From Ruegeria arenilitoris (lineage in GTDB: Bacteria; Pseudomonadota; Alphaproteobacteria; Rhodobacterales; Rhodobacteraceae), in contig NZ_WQHP01000006.1 in NCBI RefSeq assembly GCF_013035315.1, positions 297,349 to 361,348 on the forward strand: a stretch of DNA of 64,000 bases. The letters run 5' to 3'. The first letter of the stretch is position 1. Each line of letters opens with the position of its first letter. The position numbers and the translations under genes are program-made. This document shows positions 56,901 through 64,000 of this stretch, piece by piece. The notes beneath the pieces were generated by a model. That model was not told where the DNA came from. It saw nothing but the letters and a program-made list of their open reading frames with translations, and made no database searches.

Positions 56901-58198
56901 ACGAGCATGGCGAAGAGCGTGCCAGCCACAAGCTGGGCTACGGCTCGAAGCTGTTCGTCAAGGACGGCACCAAAGTGGCCCGTGGCGACAAGCTGTTCGA
57001 GTGGGATCCCTACACCCTGCCGATCATCGCCGAGAAAGCCGGTACCGCGAAATACGTTGACCTTGTTTCGGGCCTTGCTGTCCGCGACGAGACCGACGAA
57101 GCAACCGGCATGACCCAGAAGATCGTGATCGACTGGCGCGCGGCCCCCAAAGGCAGCGACCTCAAGCCCGAGATCATTCTGGTCGGTGAAGATGGCGAGC
57201 CGGTCCGCAACGATGCGGGCAACCCGGTTCACTATCCGATGTCGGTGGATGCGATCCTGTCGGTCGAAGACGGCCAGAAAGTCGAAGCCGGTGACGTTGT
57301 TGCGCGTATCCCGCGTGAAGGTGCCAAGACCAAGGACATCACCGGTGGTCTGCCGCGTGTGGCCGAACTGTTCGAAGCCCGCCGTCCGAAAGATCACGCG
57401 ATCATCGCAGAAGCCGATGGTTACGTGCGCTTTGGCCGCGACTACAAGAACAAGCGTCGCATCAGCATCGAACCGGCGGACGAGTCCATGGAGACCATCG
57501 AGTACATGGTGCCCAAGGGCAAGCACATCCCGGTCGCCGAAGGGGACTTCATCCAGAAGGGTGAATACCTGATGGACGGTAACCCGGCTCCGCATGACAT
57601 CTTGTCCATCATGGGTGTCGAAGCGCTGGCGGATTACATGATCGACGAGGTGCAGGACGTCTATCGTCTGCAAGGCGTGAAGATCAACGACAAGCACATC
57701 GAAGTCATCGTGCGCCAGATGCTGCAGAAGTGGGAGATCCTGGATTCAGGCGACACCACCCTGCTGAAAGGCGAGCATGTCGACAAGCAAGAGTTCGACG
57801 CGGCCAACGAGAAGACCATCGCCCGCGGTGGTCGTCCGGCACAGGGCGAGCCGATCCTGCTTGGGATCACCAAAGCCTCGCTGCAGACGCGTTCGTTCAT
57901 CTCTGCGGCCTCGTTCCAGGAAACCACACGCGTTCTGACCGAAGCTTCGGTTCAGGGCAAGAAAGACAAGCTGGTTGGCCTGAAAGAGAACGTCATCGTT
58001 GGTCGTCTGATCCCCGCCGGTACCGGTGGTGCGACTCAGGCCGTGCGTCAGGTTGCGCAAGGCCGCGACAACGTTGTGATCGAAGCCCGCCGGGAAGAGG
58101 CCGAAGCGGCCGCTGCCCTGGCAGCCCCGGTCATGGACGACGATCTGGTTGGCGACGAGTTGGACGTTCTGGTGGAAACACCGGAAAGCCGCGAGTAA
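53957..58198 (+). CDS. rpoC: DNA-directed RNA polymerase subunit beta'
   Basis: The 1413-residue beta' subunit. The N-terminal zinc site is [19 protein letters not shown], the catalytic magnesium loop is [12 protein letters not shown], and the second zinc site is [16 protein letters not shown]. It completes the catalytic centre with RpoB. A strong terminator follows, separating rpoBC from the macrodomain gene. Confidence 0.98.
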   Translation: MNQEITNNPFNPLTPPKVFDEIKVSLASPERILSWSYGEIKKPETINYRTFKPERDGLFCARIFGPIKDYECLCGKYKRMKYRGVVCEKCGVEVTLQKVRRERMGHIELAAPVAHIWFLKSLPSRIGLMLDMTLRDLERVLYFENYVVIEPGLTDLTYGQMLTEEEYMDAQDAYGMDAFTANIGAEAIREMLAQIDLEAEAEQLRADLAEATGELKPKKIIKRLKVVESFLESGNRPEWMVMTVIPVIPPELRPLVPLDGGRFATSDLNDLYRRVINRNNRLKRLIELRAPDIIVRNEKRMLQESVDALFDNGRRGRVITGANKRPLKSLSDMLKGKQGRFRQNLLGKRVDFSGRSVIVTGPELKLHQCGLPKKMALELFKPFIYSRLEAKGLSSTVKQAKKLVEKERPEVWDILDEVIREHPVMLNRAPTLHRLGIQAFEPVLIEGKAIQLHPLVCSAFNADFDGDQMAVHVPLSLEAQLEARVLMMSTNNVLSPANGAPIIVPSQDMILGLYYVTLEREGMPGEGKVFGSIEEVQHALDAGEVHLHTKITARITQIDDEGNEVQKRYETTPGRLRLGALLPMNNKAPFDLVNRLLRKKEVQQVIDTVYRYCGQKESVIFCDQIMSMGFKEAFKAGISFGKDDMVIPGDKWGIVDDTRDQVKDFEQQYMDGLITQGEKYNKVVDAWSKCNDRVTEAMMSTISDVAKAEDGSDMEPNSVYMMAHSGARGSVTQMKQLGGMRGLMAKPNGDIIETPIISNFKEGLTVLEYFNSTHGARKGLSDTALKTANSGYLTRRLVDVAQDCIVREIDCGTERAITAEAAVNDGEVVASLAERVLGRVAADDVLRPGTDEVIVAAGQLIDERMADTIDEAGVQSMRIRSPLTCESEEGVCATCYGRDLARGTMVNTGEAVGIIAAQSIGEPGTQLTMRTFHIGGVAQGGQQSFQEASQEGVVSFENPQILVNAAGESLVMGRNMKLVIKDEHGEERASHKLGYGSKLFVKDGTKVARGDKLFEWDPYTLPIIAEKAGTAKYVDLVSGLAVRDETDEATGMTQKIVIDWRAAPKGSDLKPEIILVGEDGEPVRNDAGNPVHYPMSVDAILSVEDGQKVEAGDVVARIPREGAKTKDITGGLPRVAELFEARRPKDHAIIAEADGYVRFGRDYKNKRRISIEPADESMETIEYMVPKGKHIPVAEGDFIQKGEYLMDGNPAPHDILSIMGVEALADYMIDEVQDVYRLQGVKINDKHIEVIVRQMLQKWEILDSGDTTLLKGEHVDKQEFDAANEKTIARGGRPAQGEPILLGITKASLQTRSFISAASFQETTRVLTEASVQGKKDKLVGLKENVIVGRLIPAGTGGATQAVRQVAQGRDNVVIEARREEAEAAAALAAPVMDDDLVGDELDVLVETPESRE

Positions 58199-58221
58199 GC
58201 GTAGCCAGAACCGAATGATCA

Positions 58222-58252
58222 GGCCCCGCGGTTTCGCGGGGCCTTTTCTTTT
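58222..58252 (+). terminator. Intrinsic terminator after rpoC
   Basis: GGCCCCGCG (58222-58230) pairs with CGCGGGGCC (58235-58243) around GTTT, followed by TTTTCTTTT. Confidence 0.95.
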
Positions 58253-58304
58253 GCCCGGTCGTGATACACTGGACGAAACCTGGGACCGCTTCCAAGAGGG
58301 CATC

Positions 58305-58760
58305 ATGACAGTCATCAGAGGTGACCTGATCCAACTGGCGTTGGATGGTGAATTTGATGTCATCGTCCATGGCTGCAACTGTTTCCACGCCATGGGCGCA
58401 GGAATCGCGCGGGTGATCGCGGCAGAATTCCCCAGCGCCTTTGAGGCCGACAAGCGAACAGAGTATGGGGGCCGGTCCAAGCTGGGGACAATTTCTTCCG
58501 CCCGGATTTTACGGGGGACGGCGGACTTCACGGTGATCAACGCCTATACGCAATACCGTTGGGACGGCGAAGGGCGGCTAGTTGATTACGATGCGATCTC
58601 CACATCCTTTGGCGCAGTTGCCGGCGCGTACCCGAGCGCACGCATTGGCTATCCGATGATTGGCGCTGGCTTGGCTGGTGGGGACTGGTCTGAGATCGCG
58701 CCGCGCATAGATGCCGCCCTTGAGGGTCTGGAACATAAACTGGTTGTGCTACCCGACTGA
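58305..58760 (+). CDS. Macrodomain protein (ADP-ribose/Appr-1''-p family)
   Basis: A 151-residue single macrodomain. It begins VIRGDLIQLALDGEFDVIVH, then GCNCFHAMGAGIARVIA, the ADP-ribose-binding loop with the Asn-Cys pair, and later IGYPMIGAGLAGGDW, the second loop. Members remove phosphate from ADP-ribose-1''-phosphate or hydrolyse ADP-ribosyl or O-acetyl groups; the substrate is open. The ATG at 58305 follows AGAGGG. It is the first of three unrelated genes between rpoC and rpsL. Confidence 0.88.
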   Translation: MTVIRGDLIQLALDGEFDVIVHGCNCFHAMGAGIARVIAAEFPSAFEADKRTEYGGRSKLGTISSARILRGTADFTVINAYTQYRWDGEGRLVDYDAISTSFGAVAGAYPSARIGYPMIGAGLAGGDWSEIAPRIDAALEGLEHKLVVLPD

Positions 58761-58846
58761 GCCAACCCCCGCGGTTGCGTATTGACATCGCACATGAGCT
58801 TACGACCAATGGGCGCAGTTTCGTTAAGGCATTGGAACCGTAAATT

Positions 58847-59716
58847 ATGACCCCAAACGTGAAGGGCGCGTTGCTGATGATGGGCAGCATGGCCGCCTTT
58901 ACCGTCAATGATACAATGATCAAGGCTGCGGGGGCCGATCTGCCGCTGTTCCAAATGGTTGCGATGCGGGGTGTGTTGGCGACGGTTCTGGTGTTTTTAT
59001 TGGCTCGTCACCTCGGCGCTTTACACATGAATTTTCCGCGTCATGACAAATGGTTGGTCGCTGCACGCTGTTTGGCAGAGCTGTCGGCCACGTTCTTCTT
59101 TCTGACCGCGCTTCTTCATATGCCGCTTGCGAATGTCACGGCGGTGCTGCAGGCCCTGCCATTGACGGTCACACTGGGGGCGGTTCTGTTTTTTGGCGAA
59201 CATATCGGATGGCGCAGAATTCTGGCGATTGGAATGGGGTTTGTGGGCATGTTGCTGATCGTCCGACCGGGGCCAGATGGGTTCAGCATTTATGCAGTGT
59301 ATGCCCTGATCGCTGTGGCATCCGTCACGGTTCGTGATTTGATCACCCGCCGCATGTCGATCCACGTCCCATCGCTGGCGGTAACACTGGCCACGTCGCT
59401 TTCGATCACTGTTGCGGCAGGTATCGCAACAGCAGTCACGGGGTGGGAACCTGTTCCAACTGGGGCCGGTGTACTGGTCGCCTGCGCGGCCGTGTTTGTC
59501 CTGACCGGATACCTGTGCAGCGTTATGGTAATGCGTGTCGGTGACGTCGGTTTTGTCGCGCCTTTTCGGTACTCAAGCCTGATCTGGGCGCTGGCACTGG
59601 GTTGGCTGGTGTTCGGAGATTGGCCAGACACGATCACCATGCTGGGCGCCGTTCTTGTCGTTGCCGCGGGGCTGTTCACCCTGTTCCGTGAGCGGCGATC
59701 TCACGCGGTCGAGTGA
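58847..59716 (+). CDS. DMT-superfamily (EamA) transporter
   Basis: A 289-residue membrane protein with ten expected helices and two EamA repeats. The first half starts KGALLMMGSMAAFTVNDTMI, and the fourth helix has the usual AVLQALPLTVTLGAVLFFGE pattern. Such transporters export metabolites or amino acids; the substrate cannot be inferred. It overlaps the convergent rhamnosyltransferase-like gene by 16 bases at the 3' end. Confidence 0.87.
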   Translation: MTPNVKGALLMMGSMAAFTVNDTMIKAAGADLPLFQMVAMRGVLATVLVFLLARHLGALHMNFPRHDKWLVAARCLAELSATFFFLTALLHMPLANVTAVLQALPLTVTLGAVLFFGEHIGWRRILAIGMGFVGMLLIVRPGPDGFSIYAVYALIAVASVTVRDLITRRMSIHVPSLAVTLATSLSITVAAGIATAVTGWEPVPTGAGVLVACAAVFVLTGYLCSVMVMRVGDVGFVAPFRYSSLIWALALGWLVFGDWPDTITMLGAVLVVAAGLFTLFRERRSHAVE

Positions 59717-60507
59717 ACGCGCCTGACGGCATCCTGTTCAATGCCAAACCGCGCGATGAATTCCCCCTCTTGTTCCGGGGTCAGCGGAAACAGCTCAGTT
59801 TTGCTGGCGCGGGCATGGGGTGAATCGTTGAACGAGTTCAAGGTCCGAACCCACATCGGCGCATCGGGATAGCTGATCACTGGCATGAAGCGGCCGATCT
59901 TGTGGTGGGTAAAGCTCATGATCGTATGCTTGCACTCACCGGCGATATACATGCCCAGGCCGACACCCAAAAGCGACCGAAAAACTTGTGCGGCACGAAT
60001 ACCCTCGGGGCCAAAGCGCGCAAGGAATCCGCTGTTGAAATCCAGGCCAATCGTCCGGTTATGTTCGGCCAGCCCCTTTGCATCCAGCGCGGCAAGGCGC
60101 AGACGTTCGACCAGATCAACGGACACCGCATCGTCATCATCGTGCCGGAACTGAATGCAGGGCTGATCCGGATTGGTCCGCGCGCTGTGAAGAACGTCTT
60201 TGACCACCGGGCGGTGCCGGGCGGGGGCGCGTTTGACGATGCGGATTTGCTTTATGTCCGAGGTGAGATCATAGAGCCGGTCCATCGACTCTTTGGGCAG
60301 GCACTCACCGATTAAGACCAGCAGTTCAAAGTCTTCATCGGTTTGTTCGCGAAAGCAGGGCAGGGTGGTGGTTTCGAACAGGCGAAACCGTTCTTCCAGA
60401 CGGGCCGGATTGTACAAGTACTGGCGTCTTTCCTCGACGGAGGCGTGTTCGACCTGATAGCCGCCGATCGCGGGATAGGAAAAGCGGCACAGGCCGATGA
60501 CTTGCAT
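59701..60507 (-). CDS. Putative rhamnosyltransferase-like glycosyltransferase
   Basis: A 268-residue protein resembling the putative rhamnosyl transferase family (PF11316): an N-terminal strand with GLCRFSYPAIGGYQ, the conserved RFRLFETTTLPCFREQTDEDF and a DxD-type metal/sugar-nucleotide site in FRHDDDDAV. No signal peptide is visible. The sugar donor and acceptor are unknown. It may modify envelope or capsular glycans; nothing near it names the pathway. It lies just upstream of the rpsL promoter region on the opposite strand. Confidence 0.78.
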   Translation of the reverse strand: MQVIGLCRFSYPAIGGYQVEHASVEERRQYLYNPARLEERFRLFETTTLPCFREQTDEDFELLVLIGECLPKESMDRLYDLTSDIKQIRIVKRAPARHRPVVKDVLHSARTNPDQPCIQFRHDDDDAVSVDLVERLRLAALDAKGLAEHNRTIGLDFNSGFLARFGPEGIRAAQVFRSLLGVGLGMYIAGECKHTIMSFTHHKIGRFMPVISYPDAPMWVRTLNSFNDSPHARASKTELFPLTPEQEGEFIARFGIEQDAVRRVHSTA

Positions 60508-60633
60508 GTTTCGTCCGTTCGTGAATATTCACCGCGACTATGCCGTTGCTGCTGCTGGCCCGCAACGGGTGGATTTTAGCGACCTCGCATTATCCACGTC
60601 AGCCGATCTGGTGCACCACTCAAACAGGTGCTG

Positions 60634-60662
60634 TTGACACTCGGGCCGACTCCCCCTATTAC
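60634..60662 (+). promoter_or_regulatory. Sigma-70 promoter of the str operon (rpsL-rpsG-fusA-tuf)
   Basis: TTGACA (60634-60639) and TATTAC (60657-60662) are spaced by 17 bases, near consensus. It would give a leader of about 220 bases before rpsL, long enough for regulation by ribosomal protein S7 or other control. The rest of the 383-base gap 60508-60890 has no convincing gene. Confidence 0.75.
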
Positions 60663-60890
60663 GCGCGTCATCTCGGTGCCGGGGGCCGCCCCACAACCGA
60701 TTTCAGTAATGAACTGGTCAAGACCCGGACAATTTTGCAGTCCGCGTCCTCTGATAACCAACCGCGACGTTCACCTCGGAATGGGAACGCTCGCGGGTTT
60801 TGCGCTTGTGGACGCATAAGTGCAGCAAAGTTTAACCGCACGCAACGCGCGTGCATGTCATGTGTGTTGCAAAACGGGGAAGAAACCGGA

Positions 60891-61262
60891 ATGCCAACTA
60901 TTCAACAGCTGATCCGCAAGCCGCGGCAGCCCAAAGTAAAACGCTCGAAGTCCATGCACCTGGAGCAGTGCCCGCAGAAGCGCGGCGTTTGCACCCGTGT
61001 GTACACTACCACACCGAAGAAGCCGAACTCGGCTATGCGTAAGGTTGCCAAGGTGCGCCTGACCAACGGGTTCGAGGTCATCTCGTACATCCCCGGTGAA
61101 AGCCACAACCTGCAGGAACACTCGGTTGTTCTGATCCGTGGCGGCCGTGTAAAAGACCTTCCCGGTGTGCGTTACCACATCCTGCGCGGTGTTCTGGATA
61201 CTCAGGGCGTCAAAGATCGTAAGCAACGTCGTTCGAAATACGGCGCGAAGCGTCCCAAGTAA
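60891..61262 (+). CDS. rpsL: 30S ribosomal protein S12
   Basis: A 123-residue S12: [35 protein letters not shown] and the [10 protein letters not shown] loop. The residues linked to streptomycin resistance are wild-type (Lys in [10 protein letters not shown], Lys in VKDLPGV). The ATG at 60891 is canonical; the longer open frame upstream is not coding. GGGGAAG precedes it. It begins the str operon. Confidence 0.98.
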   Translation: MPTIQQLIRKPRQPKVKRSKSMHLEQCPQKRGVCTRVYTTTPKKPNSAMRKVAKVRLTNGFEVISYIPGESHNLQEHSVVLIRGGRVKDLPGVRYHILRGVLDTQGVKDRKQRRSKYGAKRPK

Positions 61263-61748
<486 letters not shown>

Positions 61749-61767
61749 TTCAGAGGCTTATCAAAAA

Positions 61768-63885
61768 ATGGCACGCGAATATCCGCTCGAACTGTACCGT
61801 AACTTCGGTATCATGGCGCACATCGACGCAGGTAAGACCACCTGCTCGGAGCGTATCCTGTATTACACTGGTAAATCCCACAACATCGGTGAGGTGCACG
61901 ATGGTGCAGCCACCATGGACTGGATGGAGCAGGAGCAGGAACGCGGCATCACCATTACTTCGGCTGCGACCACCACATTCTGGGAACGCACCGAAGACGG
62001 TAAAACCGCCGATACCCCCAAGCACCGCCTGAACATCATCGACACCCCCGGCCACGTTGACTTCACCATCGAAGTTGAACGCTCGCTGGCGGTTCTCGAC
62101 GGTGCCGTTTGCGTTCTGGACGCAAACGCCGGTGTTGAGCCCCAGACCGAAACCGTGTGGCGTCAGGCTGACCGCTACAAGGTTCCGCGTATGGTTTTCG
62201 TCAACAAGATGGACAAGATCGGCGCAGACTTCTTCAACTGCGTTCGCATGATCGAAGACCGCACCGGCGCACGCGCTGTTCCGGTTGGTATTCCGATCGG
62301 CGCCGAGTCCGAGCTGGAAGGTCTGATCGACCTGGTCACCATGGAAGAGTGGCTGTGGCAGGGTGAAGATCTGGGCGCAAGCTGGATCAAAGCTCCGATC
62401 CGCGACAGCCTGAAAGACATGGCTGACGAATGGCGCGGCAAGATGATCGAAGCGGCCGTCGAAATGGACGACGACGCGATGATGGAATACCTGGAAGGCA
62501 ATGAGCCCGACGTTCCGACCCTGCGCGCGCTGCTGCGCAAAGGTACCTTGGAAATCGCGTTCGTTCCGGTTCTGGGTGGTTCGGCGTTCAAGAACAAAGG
62601 CGTTCAGCCTCTGCTCAACGCTGTGATCGACTATCTGCCCAGCCCGCTGGACGTTGTTGATTACATGGGCTTCAAACCCGGCGACGAGGAAGAAGTTCGT
62701 GACATCGCCCGTCGTGCAGACGACGACATGGCCTTCTCGGGTCTGGCGTTCAAAATCATGAACGACCCCTTCGTAGGCTCGCTGACCTTCACCCGGATAT
62801 ATTCGGGCACCATGAACAAGGGTGACTCGATCCTGAACTCGACCAAAGGTAAGAAAGAGCGCATCGGTCGTATGATGATGATGCACTCGAACAACCGGGA
62901 AGAGATCGAAGAAGCGTTTGCAGGCGACATCATCGCGCTGGCGGGTCTGAAAGACACCACCACCGGTGACACCCTGTGTGACGCGAAGGATCCGGTGGTT
63001 CTGGAAACCATGACCTTCCCCGATCCGGTGATCGAGATCGCGGTTGAGCCCAAAACCAAGGGCGACCAAGAAAAGATGTCCCAGGGTCTGGCCCGTCTGG
63101 CCGCCGAAGACCCGTCCTTCCGTGTGGAAACCGACCTGGAATCGGGTCAGACCATCATGAAGGGCATGGGCGAACTTCACCTGGACATCCTGGTTGACCG
63201 TCTGAAGCGCGAGTTCAAGGTTGAAGCGAACATCGGTGCGCCGCAGGTGGCCTATCGTGAAACCATCTCGATGCCGGTCGAGCACACCTACACCCACAAG
63301 AAACAGTCGGGTGGTTCGGGTCAGTTCGGTGAGGTCAAGCTCGAGATCACTCCGACCGAGCCGGGCGAAGGTTATTCGTTCGAAAGCCGCATCGTCGGTG
63401 GTGCCGTTCCGAAGGAATACATCCCGGGTGTCGAAAAAGGCATCCAGTCGGTTATGGACAGCGGCCCGCTGGCTGGCTTCCCCGTGATCGACTTCAAGGT
63501 TGCCCTGCTGGACGGTAAGTTCCACGACGTTGACTCCAGCGTTCTGGCGTTCGAAATCGCTGCCCGTATGTGTATGCGTGAAGGCATGCGCAAAGCTGGC
63601 GCGAAACTGCTGGAACCGATCATGAAGGTCGAAGTGATCACCCCGGAAGAATACACCGGCGGTATCATCGGCGACCTGACCTCGCGTCGTGGCCAGGTGT
63701 CTGGTCAGGAACCGCGCGGCAACGCGATCGCCATCGACGCGTTCGTTCCGCTGGCGAACATGTTCGGCTACATCAACACTCTGCGTTCGATGTCGTCGGG
63801 CCGTGCCCAGTTCACCATGCAGTTCGACCACTACGATCCGGTTCCGCAGAACATCTCGGACGAGATCCAGGCGAAATACGCATAA
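61768..63885 (+). CDS. fusA: Elongation factor G
   Basis: The 705-residue translocase with intact GTPase motifs: [12 protein letters not shown] (G1), [10 protein letters not shown] (switch I), DTPGHVDF (G3) and NKMDK (G4), and domain [16 protein letters not shown]. It contrasts with the degenerate EF-G-like protein at 27622-29550. It moves tRNAs and mRNA on the ribosome and, with RRF, recycles ribosomes. It lies third in the str operon. Confidence 0.98.
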   Translation: MAREYPLELYRNFGIMAHIDAGKTTCSERILYYTGKSHNIGEVHDGAATMDWMEQEQERGITITSAATTTFWERTEDGKTADTPKHRLNIIDTPGHVDFTIEVERSLAVLDGAVCVLDANAGVEPQTETVWRQADRYKVPRMVFVNKMDKIGADFFNCVRMIEDRTGARAVPVGIPIGAESELEGLIDLVTMEEWLWQGEDLGASWIKAPIRDSLKDMADEWRGKMIEAAVEMDDDAMMEYLEGNEPDVPTLRALLRKGTLEIAFVPVLGGSAFKNKGVQPLLNAVIDYLPSPLDVVDYMGFKPGDEEEVRDIARRADDDMAFSGLAFKIMNDPFVGSLTFTRIYSGTMNKGDSILNSTKGKKERIGRMMMMHSNNREEIEEAFAGDIIALAGLKDTTTGDTLCDAKDPVVLETMTFPDPVIEIAVEPKTKGDQEKMSQGLARLAAEDPSFRVETDLESGQTIMKGMGELHLDILVDRLKREFKVEANIGAPQVAYRETISMPVEHTYTHKKQSGGSGQFGEVKLEITPTEPGEGYSFESRIVGGAVPKEYIPGVEKGIQSVMDSGPLAGFPVIDFKVALLDGKFHDVDSSVLAFEIAARMCMREGMRKAGAKLLEPIMKVEVITPEEYTGGIIGDLTSRRGQVSGQEPRGNAIAIDAFVPLANMFGYINTLRSMSSGRAQFTMQFDHYDPVPQNISDEIQAKYA

Positions 63886-63897
63886 GCGAAGATTTGG

Positions 63898-63920
63898 GGG
63901 AGCGTGGGTATCACGCTCCC
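63898..63920 (+). other. Hairpin between fusA and tuf
   Basis: GGGAGCGTG (63898-63906) pairs with CACGCTCCC (63912-63920) around GGTAT. It lies 25 bases before the tuf ATG. It lacks a T-run, so it is more likely an mRNA-stabilising or processing element than a terminator. Confidence 0.7.
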
Positions 63921-63945
63921 TTCATTACCGAAAAAGGAGGCCATC

Positions 63946-64000
63946 ATGGCAAAGGAAAAGTTTGAGCGTACAAAACCGCACGTCAACATCGGCACGATTG
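63946..64000 (+). CDS. tuf: Elongation factor Tu, N-terminal fragment
   Basis: The first 18 codons, MAKEKFERTKPHVNIGTI, match the conserved EF-Tu start; the gene continues beyond the right edge. An AAGGAGG ribosome site sits at 63935-63941. It ends the str operon order rpsL-rpsG-fusA-tuf. Confidence 0.96.
   Translation, partial: MAKEKFERTKPHVNIGTI

Noticed and set aside
55133..57697. 854-residue open frame antisense to rpoC
   Set aside because: It mirrors rpoC codons; no start signal or domain. rpoC is certain.
61750..63831. 693-residue open frame antisense to fusA
   Set aside because: It is the complement of fusA, which is certain from all GTPase motifs.

Overview
The window looks like chromosomal DNA of an alphaproteobacterium, most likely a marine Rhodobacterales of the Roseobacter group (Ruegeria/Phaeobacter-like). 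This is an inference from gene content: a TauR/Xsc/Pta sulfonate branch, an FnrL-type oxygen regulator next to hemN and a cbb3 oxidase operon, the alphaproteobacterial cell-cycle regulator TrcR, YejABEF, and a GC-rich coding style with rplJ and rpoB N-termini of Rhodobacter type. I see no prophage, transposase or CRISPR array, and no intact tRNA. Most of the window is ordinary core genome, with accessory genes wedged between conserved blocks.

Layout. 1-4.9 kb (minus strand): tauR, xsc, pta and the start of a molybdopterin oxidoreductase, a unit that turns sulfoacetaldehyde into acetyl phosphate, acetyl-CoA and sulfite and perhaps oxidises the sulfite. 4.9-6.3 kb: an ArsR-type repressor with an operator-like palindrome and an ArsP-like permease. 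6.3-9.5 kb: a small membrane protein, TrcR, a secreted RNase T2, a secreted unknown and a VOC protein of lower GC. 9.5-12.6 kb: dnaX, ybaB and recR with two related GC-rich palindromes. 12.7-16.2 kb: a tyrosine-phosphatase-like protein, a lone cobalamin-riboswitch gene, a hydrolase, rsgA and the SRP RNA. 16.2-21.8 kb: a cyclic-nucleotide phosphodiesterase/nucleotidase, nudC, an SRPBCC protein, a GNAT acetyltransferase, pheA and a membrane-anchored cytochrome c. 21.9-27.6 kb: the yejABEF peptide importer. 27.6-29.6 kb: a degenerate EF-G paralogue.

29.7-41.3 kb is a microaerobic respiration island: hemN, fnrL, a GlsB-type membrane protein, a UspA protein, ccoNOQP and ccoGHIS. FNR-box sequences (TTGAC-N4-RTCAA) lie in the hemN/fnrL, usp/ccoN and ccoG promoter regions, so the island can be read as one FnrL regulon: heme synthesis without oxygen, the high-affinity oxidase, and its copper/assembly factors.

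41.4-64 kb is the transcription/translation super-cluster secE-nusG, rplKA, rplJL-rpoBC and rpsL-rpsG-fusA-tuf. It is interrupted three times: a tandem pair of paralogous exported proteins plus a peptidoglycan-binding-domain protein between nusG and rplK; a phosphotransferase-fold protein between rplA and rplJ; and a macrodomain protein, an EamA transporter and a rhamnosyltransferase-like protein between rpoC and rpsL. The tandem paralogues (four cysteines conserved in order), the B12-riboswitch gene at 13.2-13.6 kb and the EF-G-like protein with an altered G3 motif are the most promising undescribed elements.
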